From contig CM060073.1 of assembly GCA_030533445.1 (NCBI GenBank), positions 41,089,928-41,153,927 on the forward strand: a DNA stretch of 64,000 nucleotides, read 5' to 3'. The translations under genes were made by a program, and so were the position numbers. How positions within the stretch are numbered: position 1 is the stretch's first letter; each line of letters starts with the position of its first letter. Below the pieces are notes generated by a model. The model did not search any database, was not told the DNA's origin, and saw nothing but the letters and a program-made list of their open reading frames with translations. This DNA is from Cyprinodon diabolis. Its lineage: Eukaryota; Chordata; Actinopteri; Cyprinodontiformes; Cyprinodontidae. Shown in pieces: positions 33,732 through 47,700 of this stretch.

Positions 33732-35947
33732 GGATGATAATGGCTTACATCTAATAAAAAAACAAAAACAAAAAACAAACCTCAAACAAATCTGATTAAA
33801 AGAAAAAATGTTTTTATCAGCATGGAATGTTTTATTCAAGACCATACATTGACTATAGCTATTTAAATAGTTTTACTTTTTTAAATTTTAGGATGGGTTA
33901 CTAGTAGAAAAGCAAAACAAAAAGGTTGATTTTCTTTTGGTTTGTCAAAGAGAAAAAAGAAGTTTATTTAAAAAAAAAGTTTAATCTTTGTGGAATTATC
34001 ATGTATTGATAAAAATATTCTTCATTTGATTTAATTCTTCATTAAAGTTGAAGTTACAGTGGTTCAGCACATGCCAGCTTCCTCTAAAGCAGACAGAAGA
34101 AAAGGTGAAGTAGTCATTAACAAACTCTTTCTTTCTCCATGTTTGTTTTGTTCATGTGTTGTAAACCTGTTTATCAACCACAGCAATTGGTCAGGATTTA
34201 CTTTAGAAATAAAATGTTAAAAAAGGGTTAAGGCTATGCCATTGACTTTGGGTCCCTCCTTAACAACAGGGTTTCAAGCTGAAATCCCTCTTCCTCACAA
34301 ATGGGGCTCATGATAACCGCTGACGCTCCACCAGTCAAAGAATCACAACTATTCTCTTGCATAAAGAAAACAAAACCGTCTCACAAACACCACTATAATC
34401 TCAATAGTTAATAGTTAATTTTAAAACTAGCTTTTACCAGCTGTTCTTGCAATGGCTTCAAAAAAGCTGCTAAAGATGGAAACAAAATACATCCCAGCAG
34501 TATAAAGCCATAATATTTTTAAGCTATACTTTAGATTTGGGATCTAAAATTCAGATTCCCTTTTTGAGTGGTGCTCCTGCTGCATAATTTTCATATTTTT
34601 TTGCTTTTAAAGAAAGAGAATAAAAATTGTTGTGTAACAGTGTTTTTCTCTTTTTTTTTTTTTTTGCTTTTAAAACCCTTTAAAGTGCTAATTCAAAGAA
34701 AATAGCAGCAACTAGATATAACACAGAGGGACAAACACTAACACAAAAGCTCTAAACCAGAAATCAAACTATGAATTAGAAAGACATATATATATAAAAA
34801 AAAAGCCCAGTAAAGTATTTGAAATTAAATAACTGTATTCTTAAAAAAAACATGGTTGATTGTTTGCTTTGACTTTTGGGTTATTGTATGGTTAAATCTA
34901 GGTTAATGCATTATTTTTTTTTTTTATGTAGCCAACAGCAATTATGCTAATTAACTTAATTTGACAAATAAGAATGAAAATACTGGTAAATGTAAGATAG
35001 TAAGATGGAAAATGTGACAATGGTGGTGGTCTGCATGAGTCAGTAATAGAGAGCAGTAAAGTAGTTTTGATAATATATGTAAGATAATTAAATAGTATAT
35101 GTAAATTAGTTTGATGGTGTTTGTTTGAGACATTCAGATTGTAGTAGTACTTGTGAGAGGGTTTGTTTGTCTTTAAGCAAGTGAATAGGTCTGATTCTGA
35201 GAAAGTTTATGTAGGCATGTAAGAGAAACTAAACATTTTGTCTCATAATTTATAATTTTTTGAGATGCTAACACTGACAGAAACAAGAGAAACTAAAAAC
35301 ACCTTCTTATTCTTTCACAAAACAGGAAAGCACTTTGCTGTACAGTAAATCAATTTTGCTACTCAGACCCCTGTATATTGAATTTATTTCCTTCTCTTTG
35401 TACTACACAGCTAAAATGATAGAGTACAGCAGAGCTCCTTTACTACACTGCCCAAACGTCTTGCTCTAAATCTCCCTAACAGCCCCTGAAAAGGAACCAG
35501 GAAGAAAAGGAAAAGCTGATGCCTCTGAGAAAAACACAGGGAAGGAGGAATGATTTAGAAAAGAGTGAACTGCCACTTGTCAAATAAATAAAAATAACAC
35601 TGTAGCCTCATTTATAAGGCTGATTGCACAGGTCATCACTTACCTGGACGACCTGTGCAATCATGTGGGATTGATTCTGAGAGAGGTCTCCCCCAGTTTG
35701 ACTGAAGACGAATGCTGGAAGAACAATAGTTCACCCTGAAACTCTCTTCTGATCCCCCAGAAGCTTTTCCAAACAGGCGCATTTCTGATTACCCTCCCAG
35801 TAACAATACTCCTGGGTTTTCTTTGGATCCCTGCTGCCTGCCTTCATAAGCCCGAGTATATGTCTGCCAGGAGGATCAGGACACTGAGTTTTATTTGATG
35901 CCCAAAGCAAATCAAGATCTCCCAGCATGTAATTACAATATAGTGAA
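33732..35947. other. Non-coding DNA with a hairpin
   Basis: AT-rich, with several A and T runs. The only structure that stands out is the hairpin at 35621-35663, in a less AT-rich patch (35450-35930). Confidence 0.45.
35621..35663. repeat. 14-bp perfect inverted repeat
   Basis: Arms TGATTGCACAGGTC (35621-35634) and GACCTGTGCAATCA (35650-35663) are perfectly complementary around a 15-nt loop. The sequence is not low-complexity, so chance is less likely than for AT-rich hairpins. No miRNA or gene family is recognised. Confidence 0.8.
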
Positions 35948-36332
35948 ATTCAATTCAATTCAATTCAGTTTATTTATATAGCGCCAAATTCACAACACAT
36001 GTCATCTCAAGGCACTTTACAGTTCAACCAGATCATACAGTCAAATTGATACAAAGTTTTCTATCTAAGGAAAACCAGTTGATTGCATCGACTCATTGAC
36101 TCAAATACAATCCCTCACACTAAGCATGCTTGTAGCAACACTGTTGCTACAAGCATGCTTAATGTGAGGGATTGCATTCAAGTCAATGAGTTGATGCAAT
36201 CAACTGGTTTTCCTTAAATAGAAAATTTTGAATAAATTTGACTTTATGATCTGATGAACTATAAAGTGCCTTGAGATGACATGTGTTGTGAATTGGCACT
36301 AAATAAATAAACTGAACTGAATTGAATTGAAT
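35948..36332. repeat. 385-bp near-perfect palindrome of a dispersed repeat
   Basis: The left arm (35948-36140) starts ATTCAATTCAATTCAATTCA and runs through TATATAGCGCC, CACAACACATGTCATCTCAA and GGAAAACCAGTTGATTGC to GCTTGTAGCAACA. One base later (36141) the right arm begins TGTTGCTACAAGC and returns the whole sequence in reverse complement to GAATTGAATTGAAT. By eye the arms differ at about 16 positions over some 170 aligned bases. Each arm is the first ~190 bp of the repeat seen at 13270 and 30105, so this is two copies fused head to head with essentially no spacer. Confidence 0.9.
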
Positions 36333-37289
36333 GGGGTGAGAGGGCTTGCCCTATTTTTAATAAAGTCATTTTTTGGGCATGGGTCCCATATTGTACACAT
36401 TTATACACGAAAGGAGGCTTATTTTATAAAAGATATACTACAGTAGGAAATGCTTCCCCACTAATTTATTTTTCAAGTTAAGGTTAAATAAAGTTTTAAT
36501 AAAGCCTCGCAAATATACAGCGTGCCTCTAACCTCTTCCTGCCAGATGAGATGTCCTGACCGCAGGCTCGCTCTTGCCATGCTTCAACACTCAGCACAGC
36601 AGAGGTGACTTATAAACAAGGACAGATGATGTCCTCGGTCTGCCATTTTGGTTGACCAGCCTCTTCATCTCTCTTTTTTTTTTTTTTTATCTTCACCTCT
36701 GTTTGGTTGGCTCATCTGGAACCCAGCCAGACCCGGCGGCCTGCAAGCAGCCAGACTTTTGTTTGGCTTCTGTTGCTAAGTTGCAGCACGTATTTGGAGA
36801 CTGTCACCCAGGCAACAGTGATGGATGAGTTTGTGACGGGCTAATTTGTGGGTCTGGTGAGTTTACCTTTGCCATCACAGTGGGCTTTCCATGGAGTAGG
36901 CATCTCTGTTGGAAATAAAAATAATTATTTTGCAGTTTTGGTCAGGACAAATATATATAAAATGACCATGTGGGTGATAGCTTCTTTTTTTTTTGCCAAT
37001 TCCATAGTTTGAGGGTTTTAAGGGATCCAGTTCAAGTATCTAAAATTAAAATGACTCAAAATTGCTATGAAATACTGTCCAATCTTAAATAATGAAATCT
37101 ACAGTGGTGGCCAAAGTATTTACTTCCATTAATATTTTCCATGCTTTACTGCCCCTAACATTAGAAAAAAATGTTAAATTTGACCCATTTCATCTACAAA
37201 ACATGTCAACATCTTTAATATTTGATATATTAACAGGTAAAAATAAAACCGCTGTGTAAATAGCTGTTACATTCAGACTTACATTAGAA
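36333..37289. other. Non-coding DNA with a GC-richer segment
   Basis: From about 36530 to 36860 the sequence is less AT-rich, has a TATA-like GACTTATAAACAAGG near 36609, a T17 run at 36673-36689, and a good donor-like CTGGTGAGT near 36856, but no coding frame. It could be a non-coding first exon or simply unrelated sequence. Confidence 0.3.
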
Positions 37290-37720
37290 TCTCGTAATTG
37301 GATTAAGGTCTGGACTATGACTAGGCCATTTTGACAAATTTATCCTCTATATATCCATCAACTTCTGGTTTTGGTTCATTGTCCTAATTGAAAGGAAACT
37401 CCTGCACCAATCTTTGACACAGGTTTTGCTGAAGAATGTCCCTGTATTTAACCCTCTTCAAAACCAGAGAAGTTTTATTAGGACCTGCTGTTAAAAAAAC
37501 ATGTGGACTATATCATATAACTGGGATTTTTAGCAGCCAAACGTTTAATATTGCTGAACTCAAAGGAAAGGAACTATAATTTTTTTGATGTACAGAATTG
37601 GAACAAAGACTTTTTGGAATTGGTTGCTATGGAACAGGCCGCCATGATCCTACATAATCAGATTCCAGATTGTCTGGACCTTGGCCCACACTGAAAGTGT
37701 ATTTACAAAAATGTACACAA
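37290..37720 (-). mobile_element. Second decayed Tc1-like transposon relic
   Basis: Contains the antisense words GGATTAAGGTCTGGACTATG, ACTAGGCCATTTTGAC, TTCATTGTCCTA and GAATGTCCCTGTATTTA in the order seen in teleost Tc1-type transposons. No intact frame. It belongs to the same broad family as 6360-7262 but covers another part. The ends are unclear. Confidence 0.55.
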
Positions 37721-39823
<2,103 letters not shown>

Positions 39824-39916
39824 TCCTTCCATCCATGTGTCTCCTTCCGCTTAATCTTGCTGCTGGGTGAAGGGAGGGGTACACCCTGCACAGGTCGCCA
39901 CTCCATCACAGACCAG
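39824..39916 (-). repeat. Tail fragment of the SINE seen at 44408
   Basis: GGGTACACCCTGCACAGGTC and GCCACTCCATCACAGACC are the reverse complement of the tail GATGGACTGGCGACCTGTCC..GGGTGTAACCC of the element at 44408-44743. Confidence 0.55.
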
Positions 39917-39953
39917 GCTTTCTGCAAAAATGTTAATACAAATATATAAAAAC

Positions 39954-40234
39954 TAGTGTTGCACCCATACCGATACCAGTAACGGACAGGGCCACGATAC
40001 TGCACTAAAATGGTGGTATCAGTATTGGCGAGTAGCAATAAATAGGGCACTGATACCATTTTGAGAGCCAAAAGTTTATTCAACCTTTGTCACCCATTCC
40101 AGGTGGGCCATAAAAAGTAGTATGCATTTCTTCATATATACACACACACATCAATTTCAAACAGATGGTATCGGTATCGGCCAATACTGCACAGCCAGAT
40201 ATCGGGGCCAAAAAATGGCATCGGCGCAACACTA
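39954..40234. mobile_element. hAT-type MITE with 8-bp target duplication
   Basis: A 281-bp element with ends TAGTGTTGCACC and GGCGCAACACTA, which are inverted repeats with one mismatch. The flanks are ATAAAAAC (39946-39953) and ATAAAAAA (40235-40242), an 8-bp duplication with one mismatch. Subterminal CCGATACC/GGTATCGG words repeat inside. Short ends plus an 8-bp duplication are the hallmark of the hAT superfamily. It has no transposase, so it is non-autonomous. A 112-codon frame across it is incidental. Confidence 0.8.
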
Positions 40235-43200
40235 ATAAAAAACCATGAGGTGCATATTAATTTGATCAGTTTCATTTAAAGTTCCTAAATAACAGCATGA
40301 AAATTAGGTGTTCTGACCAAATTACATTAAAAATTGACTTTTATAGCAAAAGCTAAATGTGGTTAAAAGGTAGCATTCATAGCACAATTCACAGAGTGAA
40401 AAAATACTTATACTTCAGTGGGATGCTTTTTAAGGTCCAGAGTAGATGGTAAGGTTCATACAGATAAAAGCTTTAGTGTGATAAAAGAAAGCCTGTTAGA
40501 AGCTTCAATGGACATGAACCTGCATTGGAGAACGTGCCTAAATATAATTGTAGATCTATAGGGTGGGCTTTAAAAAAATGACACACATATCAATATAAAC
40601 TTCTTACCCATAGTCTCTTCATTTGATCTTAAGATGATTAACTTGCAAAAATCAAACTCTCAAAAGTATCAAAGCAGGTAGAAACTTACCTCTTTAGACC
40701 TAAAGCTTTAATCACAGTGAAACCATTAAAAAGTGGGCTGAATGTGAAAGTTATCCACACCTGTTGGATTTTATTTGCAGAAGTTGTGTGTTCTTTGACA
40801 AAATGTTAATAAAGTTCATGATGGGATTTCATGGGATTGCTTTCACACTATTCATGATCAAAATAAGGCTTGTATGTTAATTAAGTGATCATTATGTTAT
40901 CCAGTAACAGTAAAACAGAGCATTACTTATAAAACAGATGAAGAGCCGTTGAGTGTAAATAGAACACTTGAAATAATAAATTGGGAATATTATACAGTAG
41001 CTGCTAGTTAAAAATTCTGAACTACATTATTTCTCAAATTCTTATTTTTCCTTATTATTGTAATGTCTAATATTAACATGCTATCTTACTTATCATAACT
41101 ATATCTGAATGTTGAAATTGGTCACAAGTTCCTCACACTACTGTTCTTTGTTTGACTTTATTTAGAAAAAAATGTATATAAATCTAATCAGACTACTATC
41201 TTTTTCCCCTAAGCCATTATTTACAATTGATTCGGATCTAATTGTGCCCATGGAAAACATCCTAACAGAAATCAGCTGATAAGCAAAGCATTGCTGCAGA
41301 CGCTATAATTGTTTCCCCTTCTGACTTGCTGTGGCTGCTGATAGTTCTGCAGTCATACAGAACATCTGGTTCAGCTGAAGGCTGCTTGTAGTTTGTTTTT
41401 TCAAAGCCTGGCACTCTGTTCTTAGTTTGTTTTTTAAAGGTCCCAAATTATCTGAATTCCTCTCATAACAGTGAACGACCCAAAGCGCCCAACACAAAAC
41501 AAGAGGACAGTAGTGTGTTTGCTCAGTGGAGGATTACTAGAAATAATATTGAAAAAAAAATAGCATTTGTTTGGTATCTTTAGCTCATATCAACAGTGAT
41601 TTTACTGCACTCGATGTAGTGGAACAGAGGTTCCCAGTGTGGGGGTCGAGACCCTCCAAGGTCTGCTGAGATATATCCAAGCAAGGTTTAGGAAAAAGAG
41701 ACATCAATGAAAACACTGTGGAGAAAATCATCTTTATTTTGTCCTGAGTTGCCATTCTCTGCTTTTTCTTTCAACTGTAACAGACACATAATAACAGTGG
41801 ATATATCATGAGCTTAGGCTATTTTAACATTTGATGCAAAGATAAATTTAACTTAACTAAAAAAAAAGACCACATCTGATGTTTTAAAGTGTATTAAGCG
41901 TATTATGAAATGTAGTGCCCTCTGTTACCTTGATGCAAATGTCCAAAGGAATGTTATGTATAGAATTGTTAATCTATTCAATAATGCTAATCATAAAAAG
42001 TAATAATAGTTATATTAATTTTTATTTTAATATTAAAATAATTTTAATGATTAACTATGTTTATCAATCATCATTTTTATTATAATTAAAATGAAAAGAG
42101 GCTAGTGCCTCTTTCCATTGCTCATTGGGCCATAGGCAGGGTAGACTCCTGGACGGGTCACCAGTCCATCATTAAGCTATACTTTCAACACTTTGGAATT
42201 ATTCAAACATGTCAAAATATATGCATAGAAAAAAAATTGTAACATACTTTATTTAATGGGTAATTTAATGGTGTAACCTTTTTTTTTTCTCCCCTTAAAA
42301 AAATCTATTGTCCCCTTTGTTGTGTAGTTGTCATGTAGTAAATTCTGGTTTTAATCTAAAGTTTCACTTTGGTAAACTTTATTCAAATCCTGTAGAAAAG
42401 AATAACTTAACTCCTGATTTATATTGCCATTTCAAGAGGCTTTTATTAGATAGTTTAACAAAAATAGGAATAAAATAATAGATTTTTTACCCTAGTCTTT
42501 ATTACAACCATTATTTTATAATATTATATATATTTTTCTTAATATAATTTACCACAAACTGCAACAGGATTTTTGGATGCTGTAAGTATAGTGCATGAAC
42601 GAATACTGGAAAGGCAGAATGGACAGTGCCACGAATCTAAATGTGAAAAAAAACAGCTACAAATCAACAGGGCTGTTGCTAGTTATATTTGCATGTGTTT
42701 AAAAAAAGAAGATTTTTTTTTATGAGACATTTCAACCTGAGCCATGTCCCTGCAAAGCTGAGAGGCATCTATGAATGATCTAATGGATTTTAATAAAGAC
42801 AAGCCATGTAAATGTTTACACAAAAACAATCTCCTTTCCGTAAATTTTATTGTAGCATACTGTATATCAGAACTTTTCACCCTTTCAGATTGCCTCTGGA
42901 TACCTAATTTTCATCTTTACATTTACCTTGTAAGGTAAATTCTTGTCCAACTTATTTTAAAAACCCTTTCAAAAAACAATTGTCATTAAACTTGTTTACA
43001 ACTGTGTAATAATAGAGAGTATGTAAGCACATTTCCCTTTAACAAATCCATTTTATCTTTATTCAGAGTGTATTACTGAGCTTATATTGGCATAGAAATA
43101 AGGCAACACAGCATACAGCAGATTTACTTGATACAAATTTACCTATCGTTAAAATACTGTACCTTTCTTGCACAAAAACATGTACTAACCAGAATCATAT

Positions 43201-44407
43201 TGAAGGTTTCTTTAAAGACATTTTTCCACATTGTAATAAAATAAAAATAAAAAACATTTACAACAAAACAGAGGAATCAAGGCTGAATTGTGCGAACAAA
43301 GAGCCAAGGCTCAGAAAAGAGTTGACAGAGTTGGTTAAATCACTGCATCGCTCGTTGCTTTGGATGATGCACCACTGAAAGGTTTGTGTTATGAAAATGT
43401 CTCTACGGTGACCCCGGCCTCAGCAGAACTTGTTATTTTGCTACAGATTCAGTGTGTCATAAATGCATAACTTACCACTTAAAGCACTGCAAATAATTAT
43501 TTGAAGCTGATATTTCTGTGACCACAGGGATCATACTGTACACTGAAAGATTAGCAGTGCATTTAGAATCTACATTTGTCTTATCTATGAACACTCTTTG
43601 TAAACAAAATGTCAACATATGGATGGCAGCAGAAAGTACATGACGTGTCAACAAATGTCTATGGAGCAGCATGCTACAGCAGCCAATGTCCTGTAAAAAA
43701 CAAATAAAAACAAAGAAGAAAATCATAGCGGTCCTCTCTGGTCTTAATTTGCTGCTTTCAGTCAGTCTACTGGTCTCTTTTGGTAAAGCTTCATTCAGCT
43801 GATGTTTTTTAACTTGTCTTCAAGGCTGATTGGTCTCAGATACTGCAGGAGTCACAGTAACAGTTTGCTTCAGTAGATCAACGTGTAACAGTTCAGCCAT
43901 CCTTTTCCTGAAATGTGCAGCTGCAAAGAGATACACATATTATGATATTGAGTTCAGTAATATTAAACAACATAATTCCTCATGTTAATGCAATAAAATC
44001 TAGGACTCTCGTGATTACAAACAAAAATAATTTATGATTATTGGAGTACTGAGAAATAATTGGTTGTTTGAACCTCATATGCATACCTATCTATTAGAAA
44101 ATGGATGCTAAAAGGACGGAATGTGCACTTTGATTTTATTCATGACATTGCAAAAATCAGGGAGATTTGTGGATGTAAAGAGTTGAGGGGTGAATCTTTG
44201 CTTGCCTCATTGCAAAAACAGCCTCTTTGTGCCATTTAGTATCATCAGTTTGGAGCCTGTTCAGAAGGTTGAAGATCAGAACCACAGACAAAAAAAAAGA
44301 AAAAAAAAATCACAGAGAGTCTAATTGGTAAGTCCGTAGGCAGACCATCAAATTGCGGGAAAATATGTTTCTCAAGTGAGATTATTTTATTTTATGTCTA
44401 AGCACTG
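40235..44407. other. Non-coding DNA with one SINE tail fragment
   Basis: Very AT-rich. At 42103-42174 lies CAGGGTAGACTCCTGGACGG and GTCACCAGTCCATCA, the minus-strand tail of the SINE family at 44408. No coding region recognised. Confidence 0.45.
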
Positions 44408-44743
44408 GTCTGTAGGGAATAGCACAGCTGCCTTGCAGCAAGAATGTTCCGGGTTCGATTCCTGCCCAGGGTCTTTCTGCATGGAGTTTGCATGTTCTCC
44501 CTTAGCATGCGTGGGTTCTTTCCAGGTACTCCGGCTTCCTCCCATAGTCCAAAAACATGACTGTTAGGTTAATTGGCTTCTATAAATTCTCCTTAGGTGT
44601 GAGTGTGAATGGTTGTTTGTCCGGTTTGTCTCTGTGTTGCCCTGTGATGGACTGGCGACCTGTCCAGGGTGTAACCCGGCTCTCACCCGTAGACAGCTGG
44701 AGATAAGCACTAGCAACCCTCGCGACCCCTCTTTGGATAAGTG
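44408..44743 (+). repeat. tRNA-derived SINE, nearly full length
   Basis: Starts with a tRNA-like head, ATAGCACAGCTGCCTTGCAG (A-box-like), then a clear B box GGGTTCGATTCC at 44451-44462. The body has GGAGTTTGCATGTTCTCCC, TACTCCGGCTTCCTCCCA and GTTAGGTTAATTGGC. The tail reads GATGGACTGGCGACCTGTCC, ending in CAACCCTCGCGACCCCT. This is a very common teleost repeat. It is transcribed by RNA polymerase III when active; here it is moderately diverged. It is not a tRNA gene, because no cloverleaf can be closed. Confidence 0.8.
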
Positions 44744-47700
44744 TTAATTGATCTCTTTGAAAGGCCTATATCATGCAAATAAAACTTTAAGCTTTTAAAT
44801 ATCTAATAATGCTACAGTAGCAGCCATTCAAAATGGCCCTTTCCAGTCAAACCACAGCCAAATGGCAGCCGACATCCCTGCAACTCCCAGCAACATCCCC
44901 TCCAACTTCCAGCCACTGGGGAGAGCCAACTTCACTCCAAAATCATGTGTTTTTCTTCCAGTTCGAAGAAAATAAATAATATTTCATAACAGATAAATAG
45001 TTTACTGGCTAAAGGAATTATTTAATCAAATATGTATGCCTATAGTTGACTTTGAAAGGTGTAAAATGGCATGAATAGAACCTTTAATTATTAAATGATG
45101 CCCTCTCTCTCATTGCTCCTCCTTCATCTTTACCTGAGATAATTTGCTTGAGCAGGAACTTTATGCTTTTTTTCAGTGTTGTAGCCAAATGAATAATAAG
45201 ATTGCATGTCAGTATTTTTATTACTCTCCCCACCTTCCAATGTGTAGCAAAAGCTAGAAGATATATTTTTTTAAGGCCAAACGAATTTCTGCTTTAAGAA
45301 AACTGACCAGAGATGCATTTACAGGGTTTGATTGGCATAACAGATGGGTTTTTTAAAATCATGTTTTTACAGTTACATTGTTGTAGGTTAGATAAACCTT
45401 TTCAAAAATAAGTGTGGAAAAGTTTAGTAAGATGAGGTATTCTTGTGATAAAGCTGCTGAGAGAAATGGGAGTGCCATTTGCGGCAAAGGAACAATACTG
45501 CTCAGAAATGGATCAGAAATGCAAAGCCTACATAAATGCTACCACAGTTTCATTGTTTTTTGTTTTTTTTTGGTTTTTTTATGTGTTTTATGTGCGAATA
45601 AAAGGGAGACTTGGCTTTCACAGATGCTTTTAAATTCATGGTTAAAAAATAAATAAGTGCAAATAAGCCTTTAGCTCTTTTTTAAGGCTGTTGATAGACC
45701 AATATCATATAAACTCATTCCCCTATTTATTAAGTGATATTAGCACTTTTGAGTTATATTCAGATGCATAATGATGCTTGTCAAAGTGTGTATTGTCAAT
45801 GTACTATTTGATATACAAATTAAAGATAAAGATTTAAAAAAAAAGAAAAAGAAAAACCTAAATCAACATTAAGTACATACAACGTTGTTCTTTCTTTTCA
45901 AGATGCTATTCTTGTGCTTTAAACAATGTGCATAATAGAAAAAAAGACCGAACTTTGAACTGTGCTTGTTTAGGAACATATTTTTGTAAAAAAAAAAAAA
46001 AATACTTCTAAGATTTAAAAATGCTATATTTCTTTGCCTAAAATGTAATCCTCTTACAGGAAATAGGGGAAAAAATGAAAATGGGAATATTTGTATAGAA
46101 CAAGGTCATGTTTTATAATGATGATGAAAATCTAACTATATTTCAAGCATTTGTTATTACCTAATAATACACCAATTATATCAAGCCATTTAAATACAAT
46201 TTTTAATTTTTTTCACAGAGAAACAGAAAGGCCAGTTCTGTCTTCATTTTTAAAGTCTTTTAGAGTGTGTTTGTGCCAGGGAGATATTTTCTGTACTTTT
46301 GCAAATGTTTATGTATTTGACTGTCTGCAGCCATAGTTCGTCAACATGATTTTATCACAGCCGACTAAGAAATGTTTGTACAATATTCTGATTTGTAGGT
46401 GAAACCAAAAAGAACTGCACTGAAAGATTTCTGAACTTTAAGCAATAAATCACAGTTAAGAGCAAATATTGTTTACTTGTATCTTAGCACCATATCTCTA
46501 TGTGTTTCCCAATACTCCAATCGTTGCTCACTACTTCATGTATTTATTACAGCTTTCTGAAACTATGGCCCAGGCTGTCTAAAATAAGATGTTTTTTAAT
46601 TTGCCAGAATTCTTAGTTTCATTATGGCACTGTTTGCCTTGTCAGCTTGTCCAAGACACACCCAGTACCCCAGTTTCTATCAGATAAATATATCTGTTAC
46701 TTCTTTGAGTTTTCTTCTGAAAAACAACATGGCACCCCTTTCCTGTTATTTATTGTTCTGGCTAATTACAGAACATTCCCTCCTCTTCTTTTTTCTGTGT
46801 TAACTACCGTCCTGCTTCCCAACAAGACATACAATATGATGCTATCGGCTCGACTGAGCATGCCCTTACAGGGAGGCATAAAATAATTCAGCCTGTAAGC
46901 TTCACAGAAAAGCTAATCTGTGTTGAAAATGAACATAAATGTAAAAGCTTACAATGTGACTTCATGAATCAATTAATTTTAGTTAATATTTTTAACAGAA
47001 CCTGACCACATTGGAAATAATCAAACTCTGGTCCCCTGTTTCTGACACTGACTTTGCACATACAAAATGCCCAATGAAAAATATTAGTTTTAAATTTGAA
47101 GTTGAATTTGCTATTTTTAAAAAATTGAAGACTTTTTTAAATAACTAATTGGACTCTGTAGCATGATGGACAGTGACATCTCTTCTGAAACTGCAAGGTC
47201 TCGACGAATACTATTTAGTGCGATTTTTTTTCTTTTATATGACAATGTGCCTAATAAAGGTTTACTAGCACTTTACCTGAGACCTCAACAGATGAAATGA
47301 CCATTCATACTTTAGTGAAGGGCCCAGCTATGGGATAAAGATTTTAAACAATCAAAAATAATAAAATAGCAGATTTCTCTGTACCCAACTACTGTAAGGC
47401 AACATTTTTAGATTATCTTTTTGTTCTACATCTGTGCTTTATGTGCAGCAATTAATGAATTGATTAAATAATTAAATGATATCATGCTAAAAGAATCAAA
47501 CACATAATCCACCCAAATGCAAATGTAATAAGTAGTACAAAATTGCTGTCTGTGTTATTTATGTCAATACATAGACAAAATACACATAACAAAATGATAT
47601 AAAGGTTATTTTCAAGTACAGCTTTTGATGTAGATAAATTGGTAATATTGTGCTCAATAACCTGTTTTTTCTCTAAAGCACTAAATGCATTTGATCAAAC

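Noticed and set aside
44451..44462. Perfect tRNA B box
   Set aside because: Part of a SINE; no cloverleaf can be closed, so not a tRNA gene.
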